Source of the DNA: Nymphaea colorata
Lineage: Eukaryota > Streptophyta > Magnoliopsida > Nymphaeales > Nymphaeaceae
NCBI RefSeq assembly: GCF_008831285.2
Contig: NC_045141.1
Coordinates: 18,844,848-18,908,847, forward strand
DNA length: 64,000 nucleotides
Direction: 5' to 3'
Positions 1-12,169 of the stretch are shown in pieces. The position numbers were made by a program, and so were the translations under genes. Positions within the stretch are counted from its first letter, which is position 1. Each line of letters opens with the position of its first letter. Under the pieces are notes generated by a model, which was given only the letters and a program-made list of their open reading frames with translations, searched no databases and was not told where the DNA came from.

Positions 1-674
1 TAAAACTAAACCCGAATCTGAATTCAACTGGATGTTTATATACATCCGAATTCGAATTCAATTGGATGTCATTTCTTAAATCCGGATTAGATTTGATTTT
101 TTTATCGAATATTAAACCTGTTTTTTATATACAATTTTTTTTGAAACATTTCCGTCAGATATCTAATTCAAATCAGATATATTTGACAACCCTATGTAAC
201 ATATGATCAAGAGCCCCGGTGGACCCAATTTGTTCCCCGGAGTTTTAGAATCATCCTTTGTTCAACAACTGGGCCTTGAGTCTCTTTACTTAGTGTCCCT
301 CAATAAAAAAGTTCTAGCTCTACTACTGCTGAAAAAAATTCAATTGCCTCCTATTGTTATGGGTTAAAGGAATAGTTCTCAAAAAATTTCAATTGTCTCC
401 TATTGTTATGGGCACGAATTGCTACACATTTCATCATACATCCAAGTAAATGAATGAAATTGATGTCATATCACCTATTTATTAAGTTGAAGCAATCCGG
501 TGACATAGTTCGGGAGCTATTGAGAAACACTAAATCTACAATAAAAATGCATAAATGAACATCATACTAACTGAACTTTGTTCCACAAAGCCTAAGCAAG
601 GAAGAAACCTTACAAAAGATGCAAAGTGGAGATCAAAGCAGTGGAGTGTATTCTTATTCTGATGATGATTAGCA
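1..674. other. AT-rich intergenic sequence
   Basis: No coding block is visible. A short phrase built on gaattcaattggatgt occurs twice near positions 1-70. The right part is the 3' flank of the minus-strand dehydrogenase gene and probably holds its 3' UTR. Confidence 0.5.
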
Positions 675-2078
675 TCATCCGTTCAATGGTTTTAGATGAG
701 ATCCAATGGTGAAACCCCCGTCGATCACAAGGTTATGGCCGCTGATGTACTTGGAATCATCACTGGCAAAGTACAAGGCGGCCTCTGCGACGTCCTCTGG
801 CTTAAGATTCATCCCTTTCAAGAACACATGCTTGTTGGTTTCAGTGTAGAACTGAGATTCATCGACACTGTTCCCTCCGGTGAACAGAGGAGTCAAGACT
901 GCATATGGGGACACGCAGTTGACTCTGATGCCAAACTCCCCCAGGTCCACCGCCATGCTCTTGCACAGGCCGGCAACCGCATGCTTCGACGTGCAGTAGG
1001 CGTGGCGCGATCGGCCGGCCTTCACGGAAGCCACGCTCGCCGTGAAAATTATGCTGCCTTGCCTCGCCGGAATCATGACCCTGGCGGCGTGCTTGGCTCC
1101 GAGGAAGCCACCGACCACGTTGACGCTCAAGACCCTCTCGAACATGGATTTCTCGATATCCGGCACGCTGGGGCACGACGGGCCAATGATGCCGGCGTTG
1201 TTGTACATGATGTCGAGCTTGCCGAACTTTGCGACGGTGCCATCGATGGCACCGGCCACGTCTTGTTCGATGGTGACATCGCAGTGGAAGTACATGGCGT
1301 CGTCACTGCCGTCGGAGCTCATTTCACGGCAGGCTTGCCGGCCAAGCTCGTCTTGGATATCGGCGATCACTACCTTGGCGCCGTGGCAATGGAACAACTT
1401 GGCAGTGGCCAGACCGATTCCGCTAGCTGCACCAGTTATAAGCGCTACTTTGCCTTTTAATCTGCAATCAGAGGGTTCATTTTTGAGTTCCATCGAGAGT
1501 TCAGTCATTTGTTCTATCAGATGATAAATTGCAGCTACTTTAAAAGTGTACTTGATCTGGTTTCTACTGTTCTTATTTTTAAATTTTAAAGTGAATTTCC
1601 AATTTTTTATCTTCAATTCACGTTCTTTACTAAAGAAAACAGTGAAATCTTCTTTGGGTACAAGAAATTTTTACACAAAATCTCTCATAAACTGATTTGT
1701 TTCGTCATGAAAGAAGTTGGCTACAATCACATTCACCCCATCTCTCTCTCTCTCTCTCTGTCTACAATGTAAAGAAAAAGAAGGGATATTTGGTGGAAGA
1801 TCTCAGAATTTCTGGAAATCTTGGCATGTTTTTTCTAGATATGTAGCATGATTGACAAGCAATCTGTTCTATTGTTTTCTATACCATTCTAGTTGAAACA
1901 GGGGGACCCCCATTTTTGGTAGGTGAGGCAAGCAACTGAAGATTAGTAAAAGAAACCAAACAAGAATAGAGAAACCAGTACATTGAAACACAGTTGGAAG
2001 CTTTATCTGAATCAGAGGAAGACCAACTCAAAAAATCTGCTACCTTTGTGCGACAGGATCGATTCGGGTGGTACTCAT
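675..2078 (-). CDS. Short-chain dehydrogenase/reductase, SDR110C-like (copy 1)
   Basis: Two exons on the minus strand: exon 1 is 2078-2044 (35 bp, ATG at 2078-2076) and exon 2 is 1461-675, separated by a 582-bp GT-AG intron; the product is 273 aa. The open frame of exon 2 runs upstream to 1616, but the real start is taken in exon 1. That exon ends in phase 2 and restores an Arg-Leu-Lys-Gly junction identical in structure to the paralogue at 14.9 kb. Visible motifs: nucleotide-binding TGAASGIG at residues 21-28, Asp46 after the second strand (NAD rather than NADP preference in this family), NNAG at 99-102, and the tetrad Asn126, Ser154, Tyr167, Lys171. Length and motifs fit plant classical SDRs of the secoisolariciresinol dehydrogenase, xanthoxin dehydrogenase and terpene-alcohol dehydrogenase type, which oxidise alcohols in specialised metabolism. 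The substrate cannot be read from sequence. No break is seen, so it is probably functional. Confidence 0.9.
1741..1760. repeat. (CT)n microsatellite in SDR copy 1 intron
   Basis: A short run of tctc repeats lies inside the intron between 1462 and 2043. Nothing else is recognised in this intron. Confidence 0.7.
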
Positions 2079-2948
2079 CTCTAACAAGTGAGGAAGAATG
2101 AAATCCTTTTCCCTTTCTTCTTCTTCTTCTTTCTTCTACTGACATGCACATCGGGATACCACAGTAGCCTTCTACGGGCAATTAGAATATAATACCGTGG
2201 GGAGCCTAACTTCCTGCAGTAAAAATTGACGACAACCTTCAACCAGATCCAATTCATTTGTCCATATATCAGACATTTGCGGCAGTCCTTGTTGAGGTAA
2301 TCTTTTGACAAGTGGGAGAGCACTTTGATATAATTGTTAATTACCGGTAGTTTCTAATGACATTTCAATACAAACTCCTTTTTTCTTTTAATGGTGAAGC
2401 ACCAAATTCTTCCATTGACTTGCAATATGAAGAAATGCCTTCATAAGATGCAAACTTTCCACTTGTAAATTCAATCTGCATCACCTGTGATTAACAGATG
2501 CCGATGCAATCCAAGACCCTGAAAGCACGGGGAATTGGGGAGGAGAGGGCTTCAGGATTCATTTTCATATGGTAGGTTGTTAACCTCTTGCTCAGAGTCG
2601 TCGAATTTATATGATCATTGCCATGCATATTTGATGGTAGAGTTTGGTCTAAGCTCTAATCTAATTTACTACATCAGCACACACTAGGATAACAAACAAA
2701 AAAGAAATAAGTCAGCCTCAGCTGGCACATATCCGTATTCGTTGCCATATTACTGCCAATATTGATATCGACAACACTTTATTCGATTGGTTATCTGTCT
2801 GCAAACTGCCAATGCTGATATTGACAACATTGCATTCGATTCAAAGGTAGCGGCACATCGAAACAGTATAAGCGAGTAACCCTGGTTTGATTTTCATAAG
2901 CATCAACTCTTAAAGCATGACAGTGGTGGAGCGATACGTACTTGGTTG
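2079..2948. other. Upstream region of SDR copy 1
   Basis: This is the 5' flank of the minus-strand dehydrogenase. A pyrimidine-rich tract (tttcttcttcttcttc, about 2113-2136) lies just upstream of the start codon; no convincing TATA box was found. At about 2750-2845 there is a degenerate tandem pair built on ctgccaatattgatatcgac and ctgccaatgctgatattgac. No gene is seen. Confidence 0.4.
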
Positions 2949-3340
2949 TAGTACCTGAGCATCCTGTCGGCCTGGTCCGGCTCGATAAGAGTCAGGCCTA
3001 GGTCAGCCAGATGCCTGAAACCCGGGCCCAGGTCCGATACCCGAACTCGGGCTATGCCCGGCCCCATTAAATTTAAAAATACATTATTAAATAAAATTAA
3101 TAAAAATTAAGAAAAAAATAAGTCCTCGAGCCTGCTTTTTCAGCCCGAGTCCGATCGGGCCGGATATCGGGTACTCGGGCCCGTTGCTCAGGCTTACTTG
3201 GTTGAGAGACATTCATAATGACATTTTATATGTATAAATATAAAAATTTAATGTTAAACAATATAAAATAAAGGTTTCATTTTTATTGAATTATGTGGGC
3301 CATTGCCCACACATACCCACATGTAACTTCGCCCCATAAG
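2915..3340. repeat. Dispersed repeat (family around gtgggccattgcccaca), interrupted by a MITE
   Basis: The left part (2915-2940, with a tggtggagcga motif) and the right part (3205-3340, with gtgggccattgcccacac) look like the two halves of one old repeat. They are separated by the MITE at 2949-3196 and its 8-bp target duplication. Related pieces carrying tagcggag and gtgggc motifs occur at about 22566, 57845 (reverse) and 58488. Confidence 0.45.
2949..3196. mobile_element. hAT-type MITE, 248 bp, with 8-bp target duplication
   Basis: The element starts tagtacctgagca and ends tgctcaggctta, giving imperfect terminal inverted repeats. It is flanked on both sides by cttggttg (2941-2948 and 3197-3204), the 8-bp duplication typical of hAT insertions. 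The interior has GC-rich arms full of gggcc/cccgg words around an A/T core. There is no coding capacity. It is nested in an older repeat. Confidence 0.75.
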
Positions 3341-6300
3341 CATGGTGTATCTCTTGGTTTCAACTCTTTGCGCAAGCTAAAGCAAGGTGTATCTCAATCA
3401 TGCATGGCACCTAAATAATGCGCTTCTTGAGGGTTCACGTCCGGATCTTCCTTCGACTAATTAAAAGAACAGTGGTCTAAGTAAACAATCAAAGCTCAAG
3501 ATTAAGCAGATCGATCTATCTGCATTGGATTTACGTAAACCGTATATGAGTCCAAGATGGGCTGTTCTTATTCTCTAGTACAGAACTTTGATTTGTGGCC
3601 AAGAGAAAGCAGCGTTGGTAGCTAGATGACGAAGGTTGACAGCTAAAAAAAATTGACATTTCAAGGAAAAAAGTGTCATGTACACTGGTCCACCAGCCTA
3701 ACCAACAACTTTTTTTGCTTTTTCTAGCCTGTCAGATAAGCACCACTGTCATTGTTGACACCGATGCCGCTCAAGAAAACTTTAGAGAAACTTTAGAGTG
3801 GTAGGAATGAACCAGGAAACTTTAGAGAAGATCTTGAAACACAGCTAAAAAGATTGGCAATAGTAAATCCCATAAGCCTTTTTCACCAAAGTTTTAGGCC
3901 ATTATTTGAAAGCAACGGTGTGGCTGTTAACCTTAATAATTTACCATAATTAATATAATAAAGGGATCAAAATATTAATGATAAATTCATTAATTTGCAT
4001 TACTTTTCTTAACTATACCTGATAAAATTAACACGAGTAACTATATCAGCATACCTTAGCTTTTATTAGTATTTAAGATAATTATGTGCTGATCATTTTT
4101 TTTTTTAATTCAACCAAGGTTACAAAATAAAAACTGATCGTATTATTAAGGTTAGAGCAATCTGTAAATATCGGTATTCATCACAATGTGCTCGGAATAT
4201 GCTGCTGACAGTAAATGTCAGCAAAATCTTGATCCATCAATTCCACATATTTTTATGGTGGCTCATCTAAGTGCATCAATGAAGCGGGTGAGAGTATGTA
4301 CCCAAGTTGGGGGTCACCTAACTTTGTTGAATTCCACTGGACTCTAGCTTACCTGGGAATATTAGTACTCCAAGTGATGGTACTTGGGAGACCATGACCA
4401 TGACATTTTTGGAAGTCATGGCAATGAAAATGTACTTTCCCAACCTCTAATTTTAACACCTACTCTTGAATAATGCATGTTTAGGGATCCAAACTTATAC
4501 CCACAAAATTAAATTAATGTGAGTGAAGGACAATTATTTTTGTGCATTATTTGATGTTGGAACAGTTCAATCAGCAGAAAAATCACCAACTTGTGGCTAG
4601 GGGGCATACTTTGGCACGCCTACACATTATTTGGAGCAGGTCATATGGGAGGCCACAGGTCCAAGTCCATTCCTTTTAGAACCTATAGACCTCCCACCCC
4701 TTGGTGTTTTTTTTTTTTCCCTAATTTTTAACGTGAAAAAATCACACATTATTTGATCGCACTTTTATGGGCCTTTTGGTAATGTGAGCACCAACCAATA
4801 AACTGTTTCATGAGTTTGTTTTAAAGATTGAAATATATTCATGAAACACTATAACATAGTATTCCTGAAAGATTAGGGTAGATTGATAAAACAATTTGTT
4901 ATTGTTTTCATTGTCAATTTGACATTAGAAACACCATGTGAGCATTATATGAATAAATCCCGAAGATTGAGCAGATTTGTGGAACATTTGTTCAAGCGTT
5001 TTATGAATTTTTTCCGTAGTTAAGATAGATTTATAAAACATTCACACCGTGTTTATAATTTCCCTATTGAACAAAACATATACGATGTCATGTCCTGTCT
5101 ATCCTGTCATTAGTGTTTATATCCATGCTTGATGGTTTTAGGAACAAAATACTATGTTTTTTTGTCTAGCGTTTATTTTTGTCATTGTCTATCTTATCCG
5201 TTCTGTACATTGTTTGATTTGTGTTATATCCATTCTACACGTTCTGTTCAATATTTGCATTATAATTGTTCCTTTTGTCCATTTGTTTGATAATCAGACC
5301 ACTCTGTTTTGTTGGTTTCACTTGTTTGTCTAATGTTTTCACAATTAGAGACACCATACAAAATTTATGAGAAAAAATCATTCATCATTTCTAAGTTCAA
5401 AAGAAAACAGTATGTTATATCAATAATATTATAAAATTCATAACAAAAAACAGATAAATCACAATCAACACAATTAATAATCCGGTCAACTCAAAATACT
5501 ACATAGAATACAAATAAAGCAAAATTAACTTCATAACTTCGAACAAAAATATTATCAAGGTTAGATGTTCAGATGTTCAAGTAAACATTTTATCAAATAA
5601 CGATGGCAACAAAGAATATCAATGTTGGTTGATGTGCAGTGTGAGCACATTCCGGCGACACTCTTGCAAACCTGGGGAAATTAGTGAGATTCACCTCCTC
5701 TTACCCCCAAGATTGAATGTAGATGGAGTGAATAAGAACAATCTATTGGATTGTTCTAAAAGAAGGCAAAAATACCTCTGGAGAAGGACGGGACAATTAG
5801 CCATTGCCAAGTCGATTCAAACGACGCCAAAGCAAGCACAGGTCAAGATTCAAAATTTCCCCTGTTGAAACTTTCAATCTCTTAATCGGTTCAATCTGCT
5901 ATCTCACCGGCGATTCTATATCTTCTCTGATCGATAGAAAATAGATCTTCTCTGATTGATAAAAGATTTTGGGCAGTGCTCGATCGTCACCAGTCGACCC
6001 GACCGATTAAACTGGGGGTGAAAAGATAGGACGGACAAGCGAAGGGTTTTCAATCTTTTAGCTTTTTCCTTTTTCTTGTTTACTCAACAGATTTTGCGTG
6101 ATTGAGTTTTCCGGTACAGTGAAAGCAGAGTGGACAACAATGCCGTGAGGGTTCTTCACAGCAAGAACAACTCTCCGGTTGAATTTTCTCCGATGTGGTT
6201 CTTGGTTTATGACAAAAATCGCGTTGATGTTGCTTCTCCTTTTGGGTATCCACCGTTCCATCTATAAGTCTTGGTGCCAAGATGGACGTTGTCAGTGATC

Positions 6301-6811
6301 CTCGTCTCATCTTTGAGGCCACCATTGTTGCGGAAAGTGGAAGGGAGGGAGAGAAAGATATATCAGAAAAACATGTTCCTGGAGGGTCTGAAAATGAGTC
6401 TGCCCCTCTTCCAGTTCTTCTTTGGTGCTTCTTCCTCATCTTATCGCCAAATTGCTAAGCTTTTTATGCTTAGTTGTGCAGTGATGTGGGGAAAATCGGT
6501 GTGTTTGTCAACATATCATGCTAACACCCCCCTTCAACCCTGGTTACGTTAACGATGGGGAGTGAAAGTGGCTGTTTGAGAGCTTTGGCCAAAAGTTAAG
6601 CGGTGATTTGTGGAAAATGAAACTTTGGGCGGTAGTTTGTGATTCGGCCAAAATTGGGCTGTCATCTAAAATTTTCAATATAAAATTCCAAAAGGATTGA
6701 ATAGGAAAATTAAACAGATCAACTTCACACTAAAAAATTACCAGTTTACTTTTCAGCAGGGCAGGAGACGAGCTAGGAATTTTTCTTTTAGAATGAGTGG
6801 AACAGTTCAGG

Positions 6812-6814
<3 letters not shown>
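3341..6814. other. Intergenic, no recognised gene
   Basis: AT-rich sequence with poly-T and poly-A tracts. The block at about 5625-6560 is less AT-rich and holds several short open frames (for example 5629-5868 and 6271-6552). None shows a recognisable domain or consistent splice structure, so I treat it as old transposon or non-coding sequence. Confidence 0.4.

Positions 6815-6867
<53 letters not shown>
6815..6867. repeat. (TA)n microsatellite, about 26 units
   Basis: Uninterrupted alternating TA over 53 bp. Confidence 0.95.
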
Positions 6868-6870
<3 letters not shown>

Positions 6871-7226
6871 CCCCATGTGCATAGCCATCTTTCAAAAGCT
6901 TTAAATTTTTTTTCTCTCTCTTCCTCTCTCTCTCCCTCTGCTTGATGGGTACTTTGTCATCCTAACTTGTCTCCTTTGAATGTAAGGGATGGCGTCAAGG
7001 GATGGAGTCAGGAATTTTTCATTGCAGGATCAAACTAGGGTTTTAAAATTTTTATAGGAATAAAATTTTTCAAATTAATACATATGTTAAAGTAAAATTT
7101 TCAAACTTTACATATAAATTTTTGAATTTTTGAAATCTGAGGAAAGGAGGTAACCAAGGCTCTTGCTGCCCCCTGACTCTCTCTCTCTCTCTGGCAAGCT
7201 AGGGATAGAGAGAGAGGGGTCCCTGC

Positions 7227-7812
7227 CATATTATATCTAAGAAACTAAATTAAACTCTCATAGTGGTGCTACTATCTGCATGAGTATGCAAATGATTTAC
7301 ACACAATACAATAATTGTTTGGGATATGAATTCAAGAAGTTGGATTTACCGAAAATGAATCACATTCAATTGTTAATCAGATGCAAATATGCCATAACAT
7401 TTTTTCCTAGCAAATCGGTTATTTAACTGCCCAATTTTTTTAACATCAAAATCTAATATACAGGTAGAAATTCAGATACGTTTCTATCTTTTTGTTATTT
7501 GAGAATGAATTCCATTGCAAATCAAATTAGGCACTATTTGAATGGTCAAATATTGTTTTAGCAAAATCAAACGCAAATATGACCAGTGAGATCTCTACTT
7601 TGCTGAACGATGTGGTCTACCGACCACAGCTCATACTTCATAAACATCAGTCTACAGCCTATTTTCTTGAATTCAGTTTAAAATAACATTTTTTCATACG
7701 TTAAGGGCTGTTTCTCACCTAAATTTCATTGAATTGCATTAATACAAAGCAGCTAATCTTACCAACTAGTCTGTATCTTTTACATCAGTTCAACTGTGCC
7801 TGAACATGTGCA
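7227..7812. repeat. Long direct repeat, left copy (partner at 13389)
   Basis: This block is alignable by eye over its whole length with 13389-13942, about 6.16 kb downstream and in the same orientation. Shared landmarks include the phrases aacatcaaaatctaat, acaggtagaaattca, cataaacatcagtctaca, aatacaaagcagcta and ctgaacatgtgca. No coding frame spans it. It is either an old transposon fragment or a relic of tandem duplication of the dehydrogenase locus. A weaker match exists at about 20480-20670. Confidence 0.7.
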
Positions 7813-8132
7813 CTACGTCAAATTGCGCTTATAAATGGCTGCCGCACCTGTGTCGCACATGTGTCAATGCTAATGTTAGTGTTGGTGCTTCTTCCACACA
7901 ACACATCTACTTCGATCAGCCGAATTGGGTCAAAACTGACTATTTTAAATGTGCGCATAGCTAAACTATCTCTAACACAAAAACTTTATATGTAAATATA
8001 AGTAAATAAGGATACTAAACAGTCACATAGCTATATAACAAATCATTTATATACATATATATACATCATTGCTGCATTCACACCTATATATTTTTTAAAT
8101 GATCGCATCCACGCCCTCCACCCCCATGTTAC

Positions 8133-8312
8133 ATACAGGGGCGGAGGGGCGCGTAGGCCATGGCCCCATCCTGGCTAATGAAAAAAAAAATTACATTGAA
8201 AAAAATATAATTTTTCGCCATGTATTTTTTGGATTTGAATTCAATTTGGCCTTATCCAGATCCAGAGGTTGGACTGTCGGCCCTTCCTGAAAAAAATCCT
8301 GACTTCACTCCT
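8133..8312 (+). repeat. Dispersed repeat carrying ggccatggcccca, copy A
   Basis: It begins aggggcggagg, has ggccatggcccca near its left end, an A-rich stretch and a tttttggatttgaattcaa segment, and ends in a gcccttcctg-containing tail. It is homologous to 11500-11690 (reverse strand) and 36471-36603. The ends resemble the common plant non-autonomous element whose edges read like gggcggag. The exact termini are not fixed. Confidence 0.5.
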
Positions 8313-9068
8313 GGTTACATAGCATGTGCATGATGCAGGAAAAGGACATGAGCATGCACATCAAGTTGAACTGGCACCTGCTTTATTGAGATGGACATGC
8401 AAAATCTTGTGGTAAAGGCAATGAAAGGGTATGAACCTTTTGTTATTTTTTTATTTCCAGTAGTTCATCTTTCACATCACTTTCTTGGTGCCAACTGAAC
8501 ACGTGAAGCATGCAAAGAAAGGGCATGAACAGTGAGTTTATTTGGCACCACCTTCCGAAATCCTGTGGTAACAACAGTAGAAGTTTATTTTTCACACATT
8601 GCCTATTTGTTCTTTCTTTTCCTTCAAAAGGATCGAAGGCAGAGTTGAGGTCAGATCTACCAGTCTATTCTAAGGCTGTCTCCAGAACAGCAGGAACAAA
8701 AGGGTCCTGTATGCTTGCTTTTTTTCTGGAACAAAGATAATTTCGTCTTTTGGTCGTCTCTCAGGAAGCTAAACTGGCAGTCATGCTTGTTCCTTGTTTG
8801 ATTCATTAAGCTGGAACACGGGTGGAGAAAGATCTCTGTGGCAACTCATCGTCTTTGCCCCAGCTGAGGCATGTTTAAGAGAGTTGCAGGGATGGATAAG
8901 AATCACTGTGGCAGCCTTTGCCTTCATTTTTGCACACCCAAAGATGTAATCTGAGTTTTCTGGTTAGCAAAAGGAAAAGAGGAACAGTAAAAACTTTTTT
9001 TGGTGGTTGAAAAAAAAAAAAGACATGGCTATGTTCTTGACAGAAATGATAATGTTTTTAACATATAA
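8313..9068. other. Intergenic, no recognised gene
   Basis: Contains two loosely similar stretches with catgca-rich words and 'atcctgtggtaa' (about 8320-8430 and 8495-8580), suggesting a decayed duplication. No coding block is supported. Confidence 0.35.
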
Positions 9069-9746
9069 TGTAATGACCTGACCCGACCCATTCTTAGGGT
9101 CGGGCTCCTGATCCGATGGATCCATACCCGTCCCCTAGCAATTTCTGTTTTGGCTCTAAAAAAGATAAGAACCAATACAGCCAAACACTTTAACAACCAT
9201 TTTTATAAATCTTTGAATGTTTCTCACAATCTTCAATATAGGACTATAAGACACACATGTTCACGCGTGTGGGACCTCAGGTATAAGTGTTGAATCATGC
9301 TTTGATACCAAAGTAATGACCCAACCCACTTTCACGTCAGGTTCAGACTCCTGGTCCAACGAATCCCAACTTTCATCCGAGTAATTTTGGTTCCAACTCT
9401 AAAAAGACAAGGAACCAGTCAAAAACATGATAACGAGTCACTTGTCAGATTGGCCGGACTGGCCCTAAATTGCCTCAAAAAGATGATAACGAGTCAAGGT
9501 TGGCCCATTTTGCCCCTAACTAGGCCCATCTCGCCCTGACTTGGCCTGAATCGCTTGATTTTGGTTATTTTAAAATTCAACCAAGTCGATGAGTCAACTC
9601 ATTGACTTGATGACCTCGTTATCTGCCGTTCGAGTTCGAGTTACGGGTTTGCGATTAGGACAATTAACCACTTTGACAACCTTCTTTATAAGCTTGTAAA
9701 GACTTTTTACAATCTTTAATATAATACTAAACTTTAGGGTGTTACA
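9069..9746 (-). mobile_element. TRIM retrotransposon (two short LTRs) with 5-bp target duplication
   Basis: The element starts TGTAATGACC and ends GGGTGTTACA, flanked by tataa on both sides (9064-9068 and 9747-9751). Two related LTRs are visible: 9069 to about 9250, and about 9311-9746. Between them gctttgatacca at about 9299-9310 is the reverse complement of a primer binding site close to that for initiator methionine tRNA, so the element reads on the minus strand. The 9311-9746 LTR is lengthened by about 210 bp of unrelated sequence (about 9436-9650) whose edges carry gataacgagtca twice. There is no coding capacity, as expected for a TRIM. Confidence 0.75.
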
Positions 9747-9968
9747 TATAATATATGTGTCACATCAAAATGCATCATTTGAGTAACTATAGGAGAATGG
9801 ATGAGCCACAATGTCCCAAACTTCCTGTTTAATCGTAAGATGAGCTGGGTGGTTGAAGAACCACAGTTGATCTATACTCCTTGGGATTGTAGGTGATCTC
9901 CACTCCAAGTCAGCCTAGGAGGTTAATAAATTGTGGCACTAAATGATGTCAATATCTCTACCGGTTGA

Positions 9969-10140
9969 GTGAAGAAGTGCTGGAAAGTAAGACGAATGTG
10001 CCCATTAGATCACAGATGCACCTCAAACATTATTCTATCTATTGTGGGCAAGCTGGGTTTAAGCAGAGAACTTCGAGGAAGTTGTACCTTTTCCTGGTGC
10101 TGCTTTTGCCTTACCACTTGTTCTCTTAAAAGCCAAAGAC
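9969..10140. repeat. Fragment similar to SDR copy 2 3'-flank sequence
   Basis: The words 'gatcacagatgcacctcaaa', 'tgtgggcaagctgggttta' and 'agcagag' appear in the same order as in 14100-14200, which itself resembles 17440-17520 downstream of SDR copy 2. This suggests debris of an extra duplicated unit. Confidence 0.4.
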
Positions 10141-10158
10141 TTATGTTTCTCAATAACG

Positions 10159-10452
10159 TTAAGTTGCGTTTGTTTCGCCACATATTTGAGATTTAGGGTG
10201 ATATGAGATTCCTAAGATCCCAAGTCTATGGATTTAAAATCCAACCACTCCCCTTTTCCATCTGACCATAAATCTATTGTTTTTAACATGTAGCATGGAT
10301 TTCATGCAAAGTTGTGTTTGTTTCGCCACAGATTTGAGATTTAGGGCGACATGAATCTCATGTCTATGGATTTAAGATCGAACCACCCCCTTGTCCCATG
10401 TGACCTCAATTCTATTGTTTTTAATATGTAGCATGGATTTCATGCTATTGAG
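10159..10452. repeat. Tandem duplication, two units of about 145 bp
   Basis: Unit 1 (about 10159-10308) and unit 2 (about 10309-10452) share tgtttgtttcgccaca, ttgagatttaggg, tctatggattta and tagcatggatttcatgc in the same order. No coding frame. It may be a MITE-like element. Confidence 0.75.
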
Positions 10453-11499
10453 ATCCTCAGTTTAAACAAACTGAAGATCTTTCAAAACACACCTTTTTAT
10501 GTAGCCTCGAATCTAAATGCAACCTAACTTCTTCTGATCAAACGCTGTTGAAAAAAAAAAAACCGACGAAAGCAAACTACAGTGCTAGTGAGTGATAAAT
10601 GATCAGTCGGCTTGGTCATTATTTAAGTTCCTATAGCCATAGTTGGTGAGCATGTGCAAACACCAAACCAATAATGTAAAAGCAACACTGCGTTGCTGGT
10701 TTCTTCTCAACATCGTTCCCCGAGTTCGACCCAGCACTCACTACTTAATAACTACCAAATAAATTATCTGGTGCGTGCAAGGTTTCAATTGGCACTACAC
10801 CGCAAAAATCTTGCTATATTGAGGCCAAGAAACTCATCATATTAACTTTTAACCCTAGTATTGCCAATGTCAGCATCGGTGTGACAATGGTTGGACATAA
10901 TTTTGGTATTCTCTTAATGTGTGGATTCAATAAGAGATTCATATTTGACTAGTAATTAGATGCAAATACGATACATCAAATATTAAAATTTTCTAACTTT
11001 GGTACATGTAAAATTTGGATATGATAATGTATTTTGGCCATTCAAATGTGAATCTGAATATTTTAATATTATTATACTAGCTTATGTTTGATTCAAACAT
11101 GACCTCTTGACACCCTTGTGGCGTATTGGCAGATACATATCTGTTTACAAACTTTTTTAATTTTTACATCTAAAAATTAATTTAAAAGTAATTGACAAGC
11201 AAAAATTATTGTTTTTAGTTTGTATTTGGTCCAATTTCGAGGTATATACAGTCAATAACATAAGCTGATGTGATCCAATATTGACAATTAATACTGCCAA
11301 TCTTGTTCACAATTAAGGCTCTTAATTTCAACCCCTTACCATGTGGATAGTGCTTGTTGGCATTTTCATTTGAAGTAAATTGTGGAAGAATTACAGAAAG
11401 ATAAGTTGATTCCAACTTCTGCATTTGGGGGATGCCACAATTGATTCAGCCAGCAGCTGGTAGGTAGCCAGTTGGTGTCATCAAATCAAGTGGTACGGA
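10453..11499. other. Intergenic, no recognised gene
   Basis: AT-rich. It holds fragments that recall other parts of the locus, such as ccaatgtcagcatcggtg at about 10866, which recurs at about 14585 just upstream of SDR copy 2. Confidence 0.4.
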
Positions 11500-11690
11500 G
11501 CGAGAATCTTTTTCAGGGGTGGGGCAAACGGTCCATCGAACTTATCCGGGTAGGGCCAAACTAAACCCGAATCCAAAAAATACATTACACAACTAAAACT
11601 TTTAAATTTTAATTTTTCTTTTTCAATTAGCTGGGGTGGGCCCACGGCCTGAGCGAGACCCCTCCCTCCACCCCAGGTAGTAGGGAAATG
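11500..11690 (-). repeat. Dispersed repeat carrying ggcccaccccagct, copy B (reverse)
   Basis: Read on the minus strand, it aligns with the repeats at 8133-8312 and 36471-36603: a G-rich left end, gggcccaccccagct, an A-rich stretch, a tgtattttttggatt word and a tail ending in ccccacccctg. Confidence 0.5.
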
Positions 11691-11704
11691 ATACCAAGGG
11701 GTTT

Positions 11705-11960
11705 TAAGCAAGGTTGAACATTGAGCCGAGTATCTGATGGGTACTCGGTCCTTGACTGAGGCTCAAGCCCTAAATTTGGGCATCAGGCCAGTCCCATAAT
11801 CGGGTCAGGTCAGACTAAGTTAGTCTAACAACTTATTCAAATCTTTATATATATATTGTGACAATCAGACTGGGCAATGGGCCGGGTTAGAGCTGCAGGC
11901 ATGAGCTATAGCTCGGCCTGAGCTGACATCCTATTGGGCTGGCCTGTCTCGATTGTAAGA
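11705..11960. repeat. GC-rich MITE remnant(s), gggccgggt type
   Basis: Rich in words like gggccgggtt, ctcggcctgagc and gggtactcgg around an AT core, as in the hAT MITEs at 2949 and 58949. Ends and target duplication are not clear, so this may be one or two damaged copies. Confidence 0.4.
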
Positions 11961-12169
11961 AAAATAATATCAGAGATAAAAAGAAATATAGACAATGCAC
12001 TTAACGTGGTTTGGCTTCTTGCCATACAAGTTAGATTTTTCCATACAAGTATGCAGTTTAAAGTCACCCATAATTAAACATTGTTTATGGTGGTTACAAT
12101 CAGTTTCCCATTCCTTATAACTAAATCCACTTTCTTTTGAGTAGTCTCTTGTATTGCTGTCAATGTTGT

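Noticed and set aside
696-1524. Long plus-strand open frames (254 and 160 codons) over SDR copy 1
   Set aside because: They are antisense shadows of the GC-rich dehydrogenase exon, which has clear family motifs on the minus strand.
6697-6945. Open frame of 82 codons
   Set aside because: Its centre is the (TA)n microsatellite translated as Tyr-Ile repeats; not a gene.
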